A stretch of 64,000 nt of DNA from Clavelina lepadiformis (Eukaryota > Chordata > Ascidiacea > Aplousobranchia > Clavelinidae), in NCBI RefSeq assembly GCF_947623445.1, contig NC_135240.1:10912001-10976000 (forward strand), given 5' to 3'. Each line of letters begins with the position of its first letter. Position 1 is the first letter of the stretch. Shown here one piece after another: positions 25,401-37,490 of this stretch. Below the pieces are notes generated by a model. The model saw only the letters and a list, made by a program, of their open reading frames with translations. It made no database searches and was not told the DNA's origin. The translations under genes were made by a program, and so were the position numbers.

Positions 25401-28400
25401 TCAAGCACTCTCAAAAATTAGACCTATTAGTTACAAGGTTATAACAAAACTATGTGCAGATTTGGAGCAGAATGAGGATGCTTCTGAAATACCATATATA
25501 CTCTAGTATAGATCGACCCCTACTTTTTCACTGAATATCGGAGATATTTTTATTTTCTCGTGTATAAGTCTACTAGATTATTCCCAACACTACCATTCGG
25601 TGGGTCAACTAAGTATTAGTATCGACATACTGCAAGAAAATTTCAAGGATAGGTGAGAGTTCACCATTAAGTGACACTAACTAAAATTTTTCTATCAAAT
25701 ATTTAACTGGCTGTACCTCAGTCACTTACCCTCCCCCGCTCTTGACCTTCATTACAAACTTGTCTTCATAATGATCTTTTTAGCCTAGCTTTTCAGTACT
25801 TGTGTAGCAATTGCATAACTGTAAACTTCAGCAGCACTTCTTTAAGACAAGCCTACAAAGAAGTCGCGTGACACAAGTCAAATTCGTCTCGTGTAAACGG
25901 CAGGCGTACGAGTTGTTGTGAAGTTATTTATACGAAATGGCCAATAAGTACGGTAAATTCACAGCAAATTTTAAGTTAACCGTTGTTGAATTTACCGAAA
26001 AAACTAACAATTCTGCCGCTGCGCAGGAGTTGCGTCAGTCACTGTGCTGTCAGCTGGACTTGGAGGTTCTGCTCTGGCTTGCCCCGTGTATAGGTCGACC
26101 CCTGCTTTTTGAGGTGAAAATCAGTTGCGAAAATCTTGACCTATACTAGAGCAGGACTTCCCAAACTGTGGGTCGCGACCCCGTTCGGGGTCGTGAAACA
26201 AATTTAATTTTATAATTCGAATTGTTTAATTTTTTATTCGCTTTGCTGTTTCCAATATAAGATTCTTTTGTTACTGTAGGCTGCAGTTACTGTACTTCGG
26301 TGGACTGTGTACATTTGTATGATTTTGATTACCACTTGAGATCTGTAATTGGACGTTTATTGTTTTAACATCATTAATGTGCAGGCTACCCCTAAAGAGG
26401 TCGCATAGAAATTTCTTTTCCAAAATGGGGTCGTAGAACCAAAAGTTTAAAAAGCCCTGTACTAGAGTATATACGGAAAAAAGGTTTGCTTGGATCATTT
26501 GAAGATGTATTTTCATCATTTGTGAGCATTGGTCAACTTATGAATGCTATTAATGCCTCAAGTTAAAATTATAGCCAGCTACTATAGCAAAATAGTTGCA
26601 GTATGTACAACATAGGTGTTATTGGTAGCCCACTTTTTTAATAGTCAAGTTTGGATATTAGTTATCATCTGGGTCCTCTAAAAGTAACTGTTACCGAATT
26701 TTCCAAACTGGAAATAAATGAAACCTATGCAAACCACACGCAGTATTTTTGTAGTTTTGCTGAATTTTTGTAATGGAGTCCATCATACAAAAGCTTAACA
26801 GAACTATTAATGAAATTATTCTGTATTTTTTTATTACCACTGTTTTATCTGTGAAGCTGTAGGTTATGGCTACAACAGCAAAAGCCATAACCTACAGCTT
26901 TAAAGTGAGTTTCAAGCTGTCCTTAAATCATGTAAATCTACCAGTCCAAGTAAATTTATAGCAAACTCAGAGGTGGTCCAGGCAAACATACGTTTTGGTT
27001 GCATCCACACGGTGACTTGGATTTTGGCTGCACTATATTGTTGTCCATATTAACTTCCAAGTAAAACATCATTTTGACATGAGTACTAGGGCCCCATCAG
27101 GTTTATTTCAAACTATTTGTTTGTAAATTAGCTGTTAAAATGAGAAGAATGTTCAACATGGCAAGTTGTAGCTTTAGCACACCAATTGAAATCTGTTAAA
27201 TAAAATGTTTTCCATTGATTATACTTTTGGGGTGTCTTTACATTGTTGCTATTTGTCGACTAATGTAAAAATTTATTCGTTTTTGCAGGCTGATCTTCAT
27301 GGAGATGAATCAACTTATCGAAAAATGCGATTGATCGTTGAAGACGTCCAAGGCAAACACTGCTTGACCAACTTCCATGGAATGGAACTTACCAGGTACC
27401 ATTGCATGGTTCACCGCAATTTTGCCAATATTCAGGTTTTATTTCAACTGGTATATTTTTGAATAAATATGGTAAGGATCCTGGGAACTTAGTGAAACCA
27501 ACAAACTTTACGAGCGGTAAAGTGTGCTGTAGAAATAAAAAACACTCAATTTAATATTTCCAATATGATATAGCTTTTGTAATAAATTATTTATATCTGG
27601 GCTCTATTATTTCTTCAAAAGTTTGAAATTGTATAGTATGTTCTATATACAAGGGATGTCAGAAAAGTTCCAGCACTGGTGTCACAAAAAATTTATTTCA
27701 AACCCAAACTACAAGTTATCCCCTTCAAAGTAATCCCCCTGGAGTCTAATGCACTTTCCCATTCTTTTCTGCCACGCTTGCATGCACTTCTTCTGGGATT
27801 CTTCGTAGCTCTGTTGTCACGGCCTATTTAATGCTGTGCACATCTTCAAAACAGGTTTCCTTGCTGACCCTCTTGAGCTTGGGGAAGAGAAAAAAATCAC
27901 GTGGAGCCAGGTCGGGTAAGTAGGGAAGTTGCTCCAACACAGTGATGTTTTTCTGGTCCAGGAACTCTCAGATACTCAGGGCAGTGTGGGCAGGTGTGTT
28001 TTCATGGTGAAGCACCCATCAATTTTCCTGTTATAACTAATGTTAATCGCATTCTTCGATGTGAGGGCATCGTCCACTGTGAATTCCTGCCACAAGGCTC
28101 AGATGATCAATCAGCATGTCTACAAAGAGATACTGTGACGTTTGATTCGTTCAGTGCACGATAAGACATGAGAGTTGTGACAGAACAACTCTAGGGCGCT
28201 TCACCGTGACAACACCCCTGCCCACTCTACCAGAGTGTCGGAGAGTTCATGGCCCAGAAGAACATCACTGTTATGGAGCACCCTCCCTACTTGCCCGACC
28301 TGGCTCCGTATGATTTTTTCCTCTTCCCCATGCTCAAGGGAGTCGTCAAGAGAACCCGTTTTGAAAATGTACACTTCATCAAAAAGCTGTGACTACAGAG

Positions 28401-30932
28401 CTATGAAGAAACCCGGAAGAATCCTTCCAGGAATGCATGCAAGGATGGCAAAGTGCATTAGACTCCAGGGAGATTACTTTGAAGGAGATAACTTGTAGTC
28501 TGGATTTGAAATAAATCCTTTGTGACACTAGTCCTGGAACTTTTTTGACATACCTTATATATATATAGGCATGAGTGTGTATTGAGTGAGTGGTATTCAT
28601 TCACAATTAAAAAAAATAGTAATCTAACATCTCATTGCATTTTTGTCTACCAGAGATAAGCTGTGCTCCATGATCAAGAAGTGGCAAACTTTAATTGAAG
28701 CTTCAGTTGATGTTGCCACCACTGATGGTTATAAAGTGAGAATGTTTTGTATTGGTTTCACGCACAGGCGCAGCAACCAAATCAAGAAAACCTCGTATGC
28801 ACAACATATGCAGGTATTTCAGTTGTATTTATGAAATATACCATACATATCTTCTAAAATAGCTAGGACTTCAAACTGATGTATTGTAAAACAATATCAA
28901 TCAAAAATATCCACTTTTTTGAATATTTTCCATCTTAGATCAGTTGTTGTTATGAAATGTACCTCTGACTAAATGATGAATTTAGTCGTAGTGCTATTAC
29001 ATGCAGTTTTTCATGACTATTTTCACTTGTGATAATATGAGAAAAATGGCCTCTTACATTTCGTCTGTTGAGTTCTTGGAACATTGATACGGCTGAAATC
29101 GGTCAATTGCATACCGCTAAAATACATATATCCTTTTATTGCACACATATCTGGAATCTTAAACAAATTTCTATCTTGCATTAGGTAAAAAATCAATTAA
29201 TCACATACTGCTAAAAAATTATTAATAAGTTAAGTTAATGCATTGATAAACTTTTTTTGTTTTGTCTGTTTTACTTCATTTTTAATGATTTGATACCCTT
29301 GCAAATCTTTTTGCTGCACAATGTGGTCGTCCAAGTCAGATACTTTTCTACATGTCATAGGGGTGTTGCATTGCGTTGTGTTCATTTTATCTGTTATATT
29401 TATCTGAAGTCATCACGAAGTGTCATGGCACCACTTAGCAGCCAGTTCAATTAGATGAGACAGTGGCTTTGTGCAGAGAAAGATTTAACTTCTCTCCTGC
29501 TACTGCAAACCGTTGTCATCTGTACTAGTAGTAGGTGGACACAACCAACTTTCTTTCTAAACATTACACCAAGTTTGCAACCAACTTATCGTCAGGATAT
29601 CCTTACAGTCACGGCCCACGAGTGTTTCAGATAATAATCCGTATAAGAATATTCTCAAAGAAATTCAGCTAAGTTCTTTAATTTATTAGACGATTGTTGT
29701 TACAAAAATATATATTTAGTCTCAAGAAGCATCTCGGGTTGATTTGTATCTGAAATGATGTTTTTGGGGTGAAATATATTTTTGGCAAACAGGAACTTTC
29801 TGATATATTCTTTAACACACGGGTAAGCATTGAACAACATTTCAAGCGTCAAATTAGTTCCTGAAAAATGTACCACTAAAATATCACTGTATAATTAGAG
29901 TATATCACCAAACTAGTAGCTACTATACTAATACCGCTACAAACAATCAATCACAATTTGTTTTTAGAGCTTAATGTTCAAGGTACCACAAGTAAAAAAG
30001 TCAAGTGCAATTATTACTTTGTTTCGACTTTCATGCCAATAATGATGTTCAATGCATTATTGCAATTTGTGATGTTACGTTTAAGTATCCCGTATGAGAA
30101 TCAGAGAAAGCAACAAAGAGTTTCTATAGCATAATTTAATAGAGCAGAATTATTCCTTAACCACTGAAAATGTTTAAATTTTTAACATTGCTCTTTAATA
30201 CTACAAGGTTGTTGCTTGCCATTCACATAAAATTTTGTTAGCAATTGGTTAAAGTAATAATGGAATTTGTGTGGAAATGTCACTGGAATTAATAGACATT
30301 TGGCATAGTTTTTTCTTTGGCCTTTTCAATCACGGTTGTTAGAAGGCCGTCCTGTGGGAACACTACTGTATTTGTGCAATGTAGACATAAAGCAACACTT
30401 GAGCTAGCATTAAAAACCAATAATTTCACTAAGGTCTACAACATTCGTGCGAAAATGGTTGAAATCATGCAGAGAGAGGTGAGCATGGGAGACCTTCGTA
30501 TGTTGGTCAACAAGCTTATCCCGGATTCCATTGCCAAGGACATTGAAAAGGCATGCCAGGGCATTTATCCCCTTCATGACGTCCACGTCAGAAAAGTGAA
30601 GCTTCTCAAGAAGCCAAAACTGGATAGTAAGTGGCAGGGTTTTTTGTTACGGTAAAATAAATAGTGTTTGGTCAATGTCTTGTACAAGGACAGGTCCTTA
30701 TGTTGCAATATCATCAACAGTCTATCTTTAAACGTTAAACTTCGCACTGCTTGACATTAAAAAAGATCACCTAGGTCCTTTAAAACTATATTTTACATTT
30801 TTAGTCGGCCGTCTTATGGAAATGCATGGCGAGTCTAGCAGTTCTGGCGCTCAAAGCAAAGGTGGTGACACTGGCGCTAAAGTCGAAAGAACAGGCGACA
30901 ACTACGAGCCACCAGTTCAAGAATCCGTTTAA
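22471..30932 (+). CDS. RPS3A: 40S ribosomal protein S3a (eS1)
   Basis: Six exons: 22471-22532, 22724-22874, 27289-27395, 28654-28813, 30434-30626, 30805-30932; 266 residues against 264 in human, and all phases fit. The N-terminus [20 protein letters not shown] is near-identical to eS1 across animals, followed by [16 protein letters not shown], the [19 protein letters not shown] block, [30 protein letters not shown] and the C-terminus [19 protein letters not shown]. It is a structural protein of the small subunit near the mRNA exit channel. Introns 2 (4.4 kb), 3 (1.26 kb) and 4 (1.6 kb) are large for a ribosomal protein gene; introns 2 and 3 are swollen by transposons. No convincing intronic snoRNA was found, although vertebrate RPS3A hosts SNORD73. 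Confidence 0.97.
23684..24233. mobile_element. palindromic MITE in RPS3A intron 2
   Basis: Inverted ends GGCGATTATTTTTTGACCT (left) and its complement (right, ending AATCGCC at 24233). The interior repeats GTCAAAAATTTGTCAAA-type motifs near both ends. Near-identical direct repeats GTACTG(T/A)TCAC flank it (23673-23683, 24234-24244). The superfamily is not clear from the ends. Confidence 0.7.
24504..24804. mobile_element. hAT MITE (301 bp) with poly-C tract
   Basis: Ends CAGGGGTTCTTAAACT and AGTTTAAGAACCACTG. Flanks GTCAAAAT / GTCTAAAT match at 7 of 8. A run of 20 C occurs at 24532-24551 just inside the left end. Near the right end there is CGCGCGCCCC, mirroring the C-rich left. Confidence 0.88.
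25271..25372 (+). repeat. 51-bp tandem duplication
   Basis: Two adjacent units (25271-25321, 25322-25372), both beginning GCATAAAAATTCTAATT and ending TTTAATTAC, with only a few differences. Confidence 0.85.
25491..26475 (+). mobile_element. pogo/Tigger-like non-autonomous element, with a hAT MITE inserted in its right end
   Basis: Left end CC(A)TATATACTCTAGTATAG followed by ATCGACCCCTACTTTTT; the right end is the inverted copy (CCGTATATACTCTAGTATAG, GTCGACCCC...). TATATA abuts the ends, consistent with TA targeting. The interior 25937-26040 encodes the N-terminal helix-turn-helix of a pogo/CENP-B-type transposase (starting [19 protein letters not shown]), after which the frame runs straight into the right terminal region, so the catalytic domain is deleted. 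Confidence 0.8.
26152..26459. mobile_element. hAT MITE (308 bp) nested in the pogo element's terminal repeat
   Basis: Ends CAGGACTTCCCAAACTGTGG and TTTAAAAAGCCCTG, with GGTCGCGACCCCG near the left and GGGGTCGTAGAACC near the right. Perfect 8-bp duplication TACTAGAG (26144-26151, 26460-26467), which is itself part of the pogo-like terminal repeat. Confidence 0.92.
26854..26900. repeat. perfect 18-bp hairpin
   Basis: Arms 26854-26871 and 26883-26900 are perfectly complementary (left arm AAGCTGTAGGTTATGGCT), with an 11-nt loop, in RPS3A intron 2. No target duplication seen around it. Confidence 0.9.
27650..28556. mobile_element. fold-back mariner element made of two inverted transposase 3' ends
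   Basis: Left arm (27650 to about 28020, minus strand) and right arm (about 28195-28556, plus strand) are diverged inverted copies of the same 3' portion of a mariner transposase gene. Both translate with many breaks to the signature ...[15 protein letters not shown]...(minus arm: [13 protein letters not shown]) and end ...[11 protein letters not shown], stop. The centre (about 28031-28110) adds the [11 protein letters not shown] motif to the plus copy. Ends are AAGGGATGTCAGAAAAGTTCC and its diverged inverse, adjacent to TA-rich flanks. Both copies are dead. It sits in RPS3A intron 3. Confidence 0.85.
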
Positions 30933-30940
30933 GCTCGGCG

Positions 30941-30946
30941 AATAAA
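30941..30946 (+). promoter_or_regulatory. poly(A) signal of RPS3A
   Basis: AATAAA 9 bp after the RPS3A stop codon. Very short 3' UTR, common for ribosomal protein mRNAs. Confidence 0.75.
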
Positions 30947-31900
30947 AGATATATTTCACTGAACACGTAGTCCTACTGAAAAAGCAGCTTAGTTGGGAAG
31001 TTATCAGTAAAATTGAGCTGTTCATGCTAAATTTACTTTGTTTAATTATACTTAGTGAGGATTTAGGGCCATTAAAACCATCTGTAAGTAAGCGTCAAAA
31101 AGATTTTGTTTTTGATGAATGCGTTGGGCTAATCGCACACTTACCGATGGTTTTAGTTAAAGGTTAATGTAATCGTCGCAAAAGTTAAAGATTTCGTCTA
31201 CACATCCAGTAGGTAAGGTGTGTCGTGTTGTTTATATTTGGCAGGGATGTAAACAATAGCTTAAAAAACATTCGCGTGAGTAGTACCTGACCAGGTGGCA
31301 AGTACTTTATTACAATAAGTTATAAAAAAATGCGGAATAATTTTTTAATCACAATAGGCGGATATAATGATGAAAGGGAAACAGTTCAAAAAGAACTTCG
31401 GATAAATGACCGGTAATAGCGGACTGTCAAACAAGTAGCTTTAAAAAATCAATTAAGTACCCGGAGTACTGGAAAATTAGTACTCAAGTAAAGTAGTTCT
31501 GAATTTTGGTTTAAGCTGTAAGGTTTCCAAACCTTTATATGGATTACTGCCTTGGCGTGGCGGAGGCGCTTGAACTTTTATAAAGGCACATCGATACCCA
31601 TACCACTGATACCAGGTCGTGTCGAAAGTAAGAGGTCAGACTAAGGGTTTCTAAAGCAAAACATGAATACGCGCAAGAATGTCAAACATACCGCATCGGT
31701 CGTCGCTCGGGTTAATGAGGAACGAATTCGAGTTTTAGGCAGTGGAGCTCGTTCAAAAAGTAAGCAACATTGTCCTCAACAAACCGCTCGGATATCCGCC
31801 AATGCGTTCGTTACGTGTTTAAAGAAGTGACCGGGTATAGCGCAGCGTACTTTTACTCTTGAATATCTTACGCGTATTCGCTCACGCATCTGTCAAAGGC
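30947..31900. other. intergenic; possible hAT remnant
   Basis: At 31455-31500 a patch with AAGTACCCGGAGTACT and AGTACTCAAGTAAAGTA resembles the inner termini of the hAT family also present at 34.65 kb. Nothing else is recognised. The rightmost part may be 5' sequence of the LINE that follows. Confidence 0.4.
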
Positions 31901-34290
31901 TGATGGTATGAAACCGGAATGTCCTTCCTTTGACAGGAAAGGAGCAGGAACTAGTTGAAGAAGCGAAACGGTATCGCTTAGAATTAGATATTGCAGAAAA
32001 TTCTTCAACAAAACGCCGTAACTCCAAAACTGTTGAGCTGACTGGTGGGTGGACTGATCTTCTACGCTGGAGTCAATCCAACAGTCTCTGCCTATGCGAG
32101 TGTGGAAATACTCACAAGTCCCCGGCTCGCAGCTGATTGGATTCCTGTTGGCAACAGCGGTCTTTGATCGTTTCAGCCGACCTTTTTCTCCTGTGGTAGA
32201 CATTCGAGATAAACGGGAAGCTGAGCTATCCAACGTTCAGCTACCTGGTTGTCTGCAACCTGTATCTCTTGAAGCCTCTGGCAGCTCCAAGCTTTTGTAA
32301 AACCAACTGGTCTTGTTGAATCAAGTGAGAAATCTTAGCATACAATGATGTACAAAAAACTCTTGCTGGCAACATGCCAACCAAGTTTAAGGAATTTTCA
32401 GAATGCACGGAGGATATTGAGGTGGAATGGACGTTGTGTAAATTCGCAGCCCTAACAACTGCTACCAGTGCTTGTAGGCAGAAATGGCTCGAAATAGTGA
32501 GAAAGGAACCTCATGGTGGAACCAAGGGTCTAATGAAGCTATTCGGGCAAAGAAGGCGGCCAACAAAACCTGACTCCATAACAAGTGTTCATCTGCTTTG
32601 CGAGCTCGGTACACTGGGGCGCGAAAAGCTGCACCACATGCAATGAAACAGTCGAAACAGTAAGACCTGGAAGGAGTTTGGACAAAATTTAGAGACCGAT
32701 TTCGGAACGGTAAAACTTCCGCAAACTGCAGGGTAAAAAATCACCTGCTGCAAATGCTGTTAAAAACCAACAGGGCAGCTTCCAAACCAAAGAGGATGAT
32801 ATCCTTAGCAGATAAACAAAATACATCAAAGACCTATTGACCCTGTTGCAGAAATACCAGCTTACAGGCACACGAAATGTTTCGAAGAAGAAAGTAATCT
32901 CACTGAGGCCGAAGTTAACCAAACTGTAAGATCTCTGAAAGCTGGTATAAGACGGCTGGGTGTGATGAAATCCGACCTAAAATGTTGAAGGCCATGAACC
33001 GAGGAAGAATTTTCTGGCTGACCCGCGCGTGTCAAGTGACATGGAGTTTTGGTAAAACAATAAGACATTGGCAAATGTGTGTTATTATTCCAATAAACAA
33101 GGAGTGTTCTAAATATCGGGGCATTTCTCTGTTTAGTCTACCTTCTTAAGGTGTAGGCAGGCTATGCCAAATGTTATGAAAAACGATGCCGTGAAAGAGT
33201 TGAGACACTACGTGAGGACATACGGTGTGGTTTCTGTTCCAGTCGATGAACATCAGATCAAATTTTCACTCTTAAGCAAGTTCTCGAAAACTTTTGGTTA
33301 TACGCAAAATATGTCTATGCCTGTTTCGTTGACCTTGAAAAAACGTGTCACCGAGTCCCTCAAGATAAGGTCTGGAGAGTACTGCAAGAGTGCGATGTTG
33401 ATGGTTGCTTACTCGACATCATTAAATCAATGTATGATTGTCCTCAAGTTCGAGTCCGTTTGAACAGTGTTAAGTCAAAACCTTTCACTGTGGATATTGA
33501 AGTCCGCCAGGGGTTTGTGTCCTTTTTATAGTTTAAATGAACTGGATAGACACTAGACAGGCACGGCCTTGGCGAAGAGCGTGTCATAGTAGGAAGCAGT
33601 ACGATCAGTTATTTACTGTTGCAGATGACCTAGTCCTTCTGGCTTCTTTCGAACCTGATCTTCAACATGCACTCGATCGTTGTGCATCTGTTTGCAATCA
33701 ATCCGGGATAAAAATAAGCATAAAGCAACTGAGGTATTTTGCCTCTTAAGAAATTCTGATCAGTGCTCACTGCAAGTGTGCGGAGAAACACTGAAACAGG
33801 TAAAGAAGATTAAGTATCTGGAAGTGCAATTAACGAGTGACGGAAGGCAGAATACTAAATTATACCTATGGTAATACATCGTGGATAATAACTGAAAGAG
33901 TGCGCTCACAGGTTCACACTTCAGAAAAGAGATTTGTAAGAAGGTTTTATGGTGTAACGCTTCTAGATCAAATGCGTAGCACAAAAATTTGTAAATCTCT
34001 AGATGTTGAGCCCTACTTCTTCGTATTGAGATGTGCCGACTACGATGGTTTGGTTATGTCACCAGAATGAATCAGGAAAGACTTGCAAACGAAGTCATAC
34101 TTGCCACACCAACCGGTAAAAGGCCAACGGGTCGACCAAGAACTAAGCTGGACAATTATATCACTGACATGGCGTGGTCACGACTACGTACCCCTTTTGG
34201 CCGAACTAACAGACGTAGCGAAAGATCGCCAACTGTTCCGGGAGCTCCTAGAGCTGCTGCCCCCACGACCCACCTAAGAGGATAAAATGG
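31900..34290 (+). mobile_element. decayed LINE (non-LTR retrotransposon), endonuclease mostly deleted
   Basis: Plus-strand fragments in order: a 5' piece of the ORF (about 31930-32130), the linker (32374-32640), the reverse transcriptase fingers/palm (about 32870-33470), a corrupted catalytic box where YADD reads VADDLVLLASFEPDLQHALD (33621-33690), and the C-terminal region (33890-34275) with LRWFGYVTRMNQERL and TGKRPTGRPRTK, ending near LLPPRPT. Frames shift many times and stops are frequent, so this is a dead copy. The endonuclease stretch between about 32130 and 32370 is far shorter than in intact relatives. The exact clade is not assignable by eye. Confidence 0.8.
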
Positions 34291-34647
34291 ATTTCGAAAG
34301 GAGAAAGACAGGGTTTTGCTTAAATTCATAGAAAAACAAAAAAAGTGTAGTATATCGACCTATTTATTAACCTCAATGCAAAAAAATGTTGAAAGAGGTT
34401 CGTATTGCAACATTCTAAAGGAAAGATGTTATGACGTAATGGTCACAGTTATTGCTTACATAACTATTTATCTTCAGTCAAATTGTATTTTTAAAAGGAT
34501 TGTATCTCTGTCTTGATACACCTAATTTTTCCACAGTGAGGGATGTAATAATTCGTATTGATCACGCATATGTCGAGCTAATAAAACAACTGGAAAATTG
34601 ATACGGGTTTAATCCGATCGTATGTTAGTCATTCTTAGGACAACTTC

Positions 34648-35181
34648 CAGAGGTGGGTAGTCGGTACTTTGAAAGTACTGTCGGTAACGGTAACGGTACT
34701 TGGCAAAAATTGTTCCGACGATTCCGATATTCGGCACTATTTTTAAAAAGTAGTTCAGTACTTGGTCAGTACTCGGTACCGGTACTTTTTGTGTACAAGA
34801 TGCTGCTGCAAATGCAATGTTTGCCACTATTATGTTCCCGGTAAAGGGAACTCCAGATCAAAACATATGTGACGTTAATCGCTTGCAGTTTTGTTTGACA
34901 TTTCTTGAATTAAAAAGAACAACGGATGCTAAAATTGGTATTAAGGGTTAATTAACATGTATGTTTGAAAACAGACTGACAGTTGAAATAATCACGTAAA
35001 AAGTTTTAAGTAGACCAACCGGGACCGACTGAAATTCCTTGAAAAAAGTAATTCGGTAATTTTTCACAAAAGTACCGACAGTACTTGGTACCGGTAGGGT
35101 ACTTTCAAAAGTACTCAGTACTGAAAAAGTACCGAGGTACAGTAATTCGGTAATATAGTACCGCTGTATTGCTCACCTTTG
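34648..35181. mobile_element. hAT-like MITE rich in GGTACC/AGTACT motifs
   Basis: Ends CAGAGGTGGGTAGTCGGTAC and ...GCTCACCTTTG (inverse CAAAGGTGAGC). Subterminal runs of GGTACTT/ACCGGTACC occur at both sides. Flanks ACAACTTC and ACAACTAT match at 6 of 8 positions. Confidence 0.75.
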
Positions 35182-36983
35182 ACAACTATACTAACCAACA
35201 ATAATAAATAATTCACGCCTTGAGATGACATTCGTCAGTATCGAAGAATAGTCGCGAAACAGCATCAACTTCACCATTCATCTCGCTCGGCTAAGGAATG
35301 AAGCCGCAAGCCGGCATGTAACTTTGATGGATTTTATTGTTATACATCAAGTAGCGCAGTACACATCCAAAATTCTTTATAATGTGATGGCCCCTTTTAA
35401 CCAAAACATAACTACAATATTTTTAAACTGAGTCTGCAAAAATGATGTCAATGCAGCATTAGGTGATGCTGTTAAGCCATATTAACCTGAATTTTCAACA
35501 CCTAATAAAGCCGCACCGCATTCTAATAAAGCCTATAATTACTCAGCACCATAATTAAACGGGTGCGCATGGGCATCCCTCACTTACCTGTCTCATTTAA
35601 AGCGGGATGGCTATAATTAGTCTTAAGTGGTAGTCTAAGCTCAAATGGCCCATCTTGTTGCGTTGGCCTTTTTAAGAGATATTTTACAAGTCACCTTAAC
35701 AACAACTATGTTTAATTAAAGAGACAGACAAAGTGCTTTGAAAAAGTTTGGTTGCTACCGCCATAAATGAATTTTTAGAATTAGAATGCAGATTGACCAC
35801 AACAAGTCAATATGGAATGGCATTAATATCTATACCAGCAGCACAGTTGTGTTTAATAAAATGCTGCCACATTACCAAGGTTTTATGCAGAACATGCATG
35901 AAATTAGCCCTTGATCTGACATATAGCACGTTGCACTGTGGGAAACGAAAAGACAACAGGAAGTAACAGTTTAAAAAGAATGTGCGACGCAAGCATGTAT
36001 GGGCCCTATTGGATTGACTGTGCCTACATTGCGTTAGGAAATTAATCACTCAGGCATGTTTTCCTTTCATACATTATAGCCAGCATTGGGATAACGCTTT
36101 AAGAAAATCGATTTTCACAAATGTCCAAAAAATGTTTAATCGGATGAACCTTTTAGCCTACTGCAAAGCAGCCTTAGAGCAATGATACAGTTAATCAGTT
36201 ATGCTACGTCAGTCTGTCCATTTGTCCCAAAAAAGAACTACCAGCGCAGCACTTGCTCAGCTGTGTAATGTGATAAAGCATCGTTTTACGATATATCTTT
36301 GCCGAAAGAACTTAAACACGTGACCGCTGAGTTGGTCGAAGATAATTAATTATTTTATACCTGTACACGACATTGAGTAGTGATGTGAAATCTGCGTTAT
36401 TCAAACAAAATAACAATAAAATAACACATCCCGTTGTTGGAATTATAATAGAATTTGGAATATAGAATCGCTCGTGCAACACTTTCCGCAGTGGATGACA
36501 AATCAATTCAATCAAAAGCGAATGGGACTATACTAATCGTGTTATGAAAAAGATATTATACAGTTAGTCTACTCTATCACTAGCTTTGGTGTGGAAGATT
36601 AAGAAGGATGTTCTTATCTACCAGTACGCCATTACCTATACGTACCTCAGCAACTACAAGAATATGCGACAGAGTGCGTATCCGGACATAAGGAAGGCCT
36701 GAAGCCGACACAACCATTTAATTATTTATTTCGTTTTTTAACCCTCAGGCACAGCGTTGTACAAGACTGGAATTTTCTTTTTGCGCACTTGTCGAGATGG
36801 CAACCACGCCGCCCAAATCTTGTTAGCATAGATTATACCAACGAGCAGGGTGTATAGGGGAGTCTCACGGCTCCCTGTTGTGAACAGTTTCAGAAAATTA
36901 TGTGTTAGTAAGTAAATACTTGAAGAATGAATATGATTATTTTGTGTTGACTGTCTGGTTCTCCCACGACCATGTTTCTAAAA

Positions 36984-36999
36984 ACGTCATATGACGTCA
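36984..36999. promoter_or_regulatory. CRE-type palindrome
   Basis: ACGTCATATGACGTCA contains the full cAMP-response/ATF palindrome TGACGTCA (36992-36999) next to an inverted ACGTCA half-site. Function not shown. Confidence 0.4.
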
Positions 37000-37446
37000 T
37001 TTTGAGGAAGCGAAGTACTTGATTTCGTGTCATGATAAATGTGTCAATTCCGCAAACTTGGCGAGTAACATGATGTATATATGCACACGTGTCGTAGTGT
37101 AAGCACTGAACAGGAAGAGCTGTTTGACGATTTTCTGTTTATATTCGCTAACTAATAAGGCACATAACCTACAAACAGATAAGGGCGACGTCTGTGAACT
37201 ACAGTGGTAATCTATTGCTATCTGCTAAGATTGTAAGATAAACGATAGAAGTTCTATGTTCGGCATTATCATGTTGCTATAAACGCCTGGTGTAATTGGT
37301 TTTTGAAATAGGGAGTTGCAGTTCTACCGTAAAACCTTTTTGGCTATTCCGGGCATGAAATATTTATTACGCTTGGATCGTTTTCTGTTTGGAATTGCTT
37401 TGTTCTTTATATCTCTGTGAGACGAACTCCTCTTTCTCAAAAAATG

Positions 37447-37490
37447 TCACGTGATCTTTGGTGCGTCACGTTTTCTTTCCCGAATTACGT
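37447..37490. promoter_or_regulatory. E-box and CRE-like cluster
   Basis: GTCACGTGATC (CACGTG E-box), then GCGTCACG and ATTACGTCATC within about 40 bp, followed by a TTTTAAAAGG TATA-like element at about 37529. A plausible promoter for a downstream gene, possibly beta-thymosin. Confidence 0.4.

Noticed and set aside
28965-29035. Second snoRNA-like ATGATGA motif in the same intron.
   Set aside because: No matching D box at suitable spacing.
29741-29803. Possible C/D-box snoRNA in RPS3A intron 4 (AATGATGT ... CTGA).
   Set aside because: The C box is imperfect, there is no terminal stem and no recognisable guide; it is not supportable.
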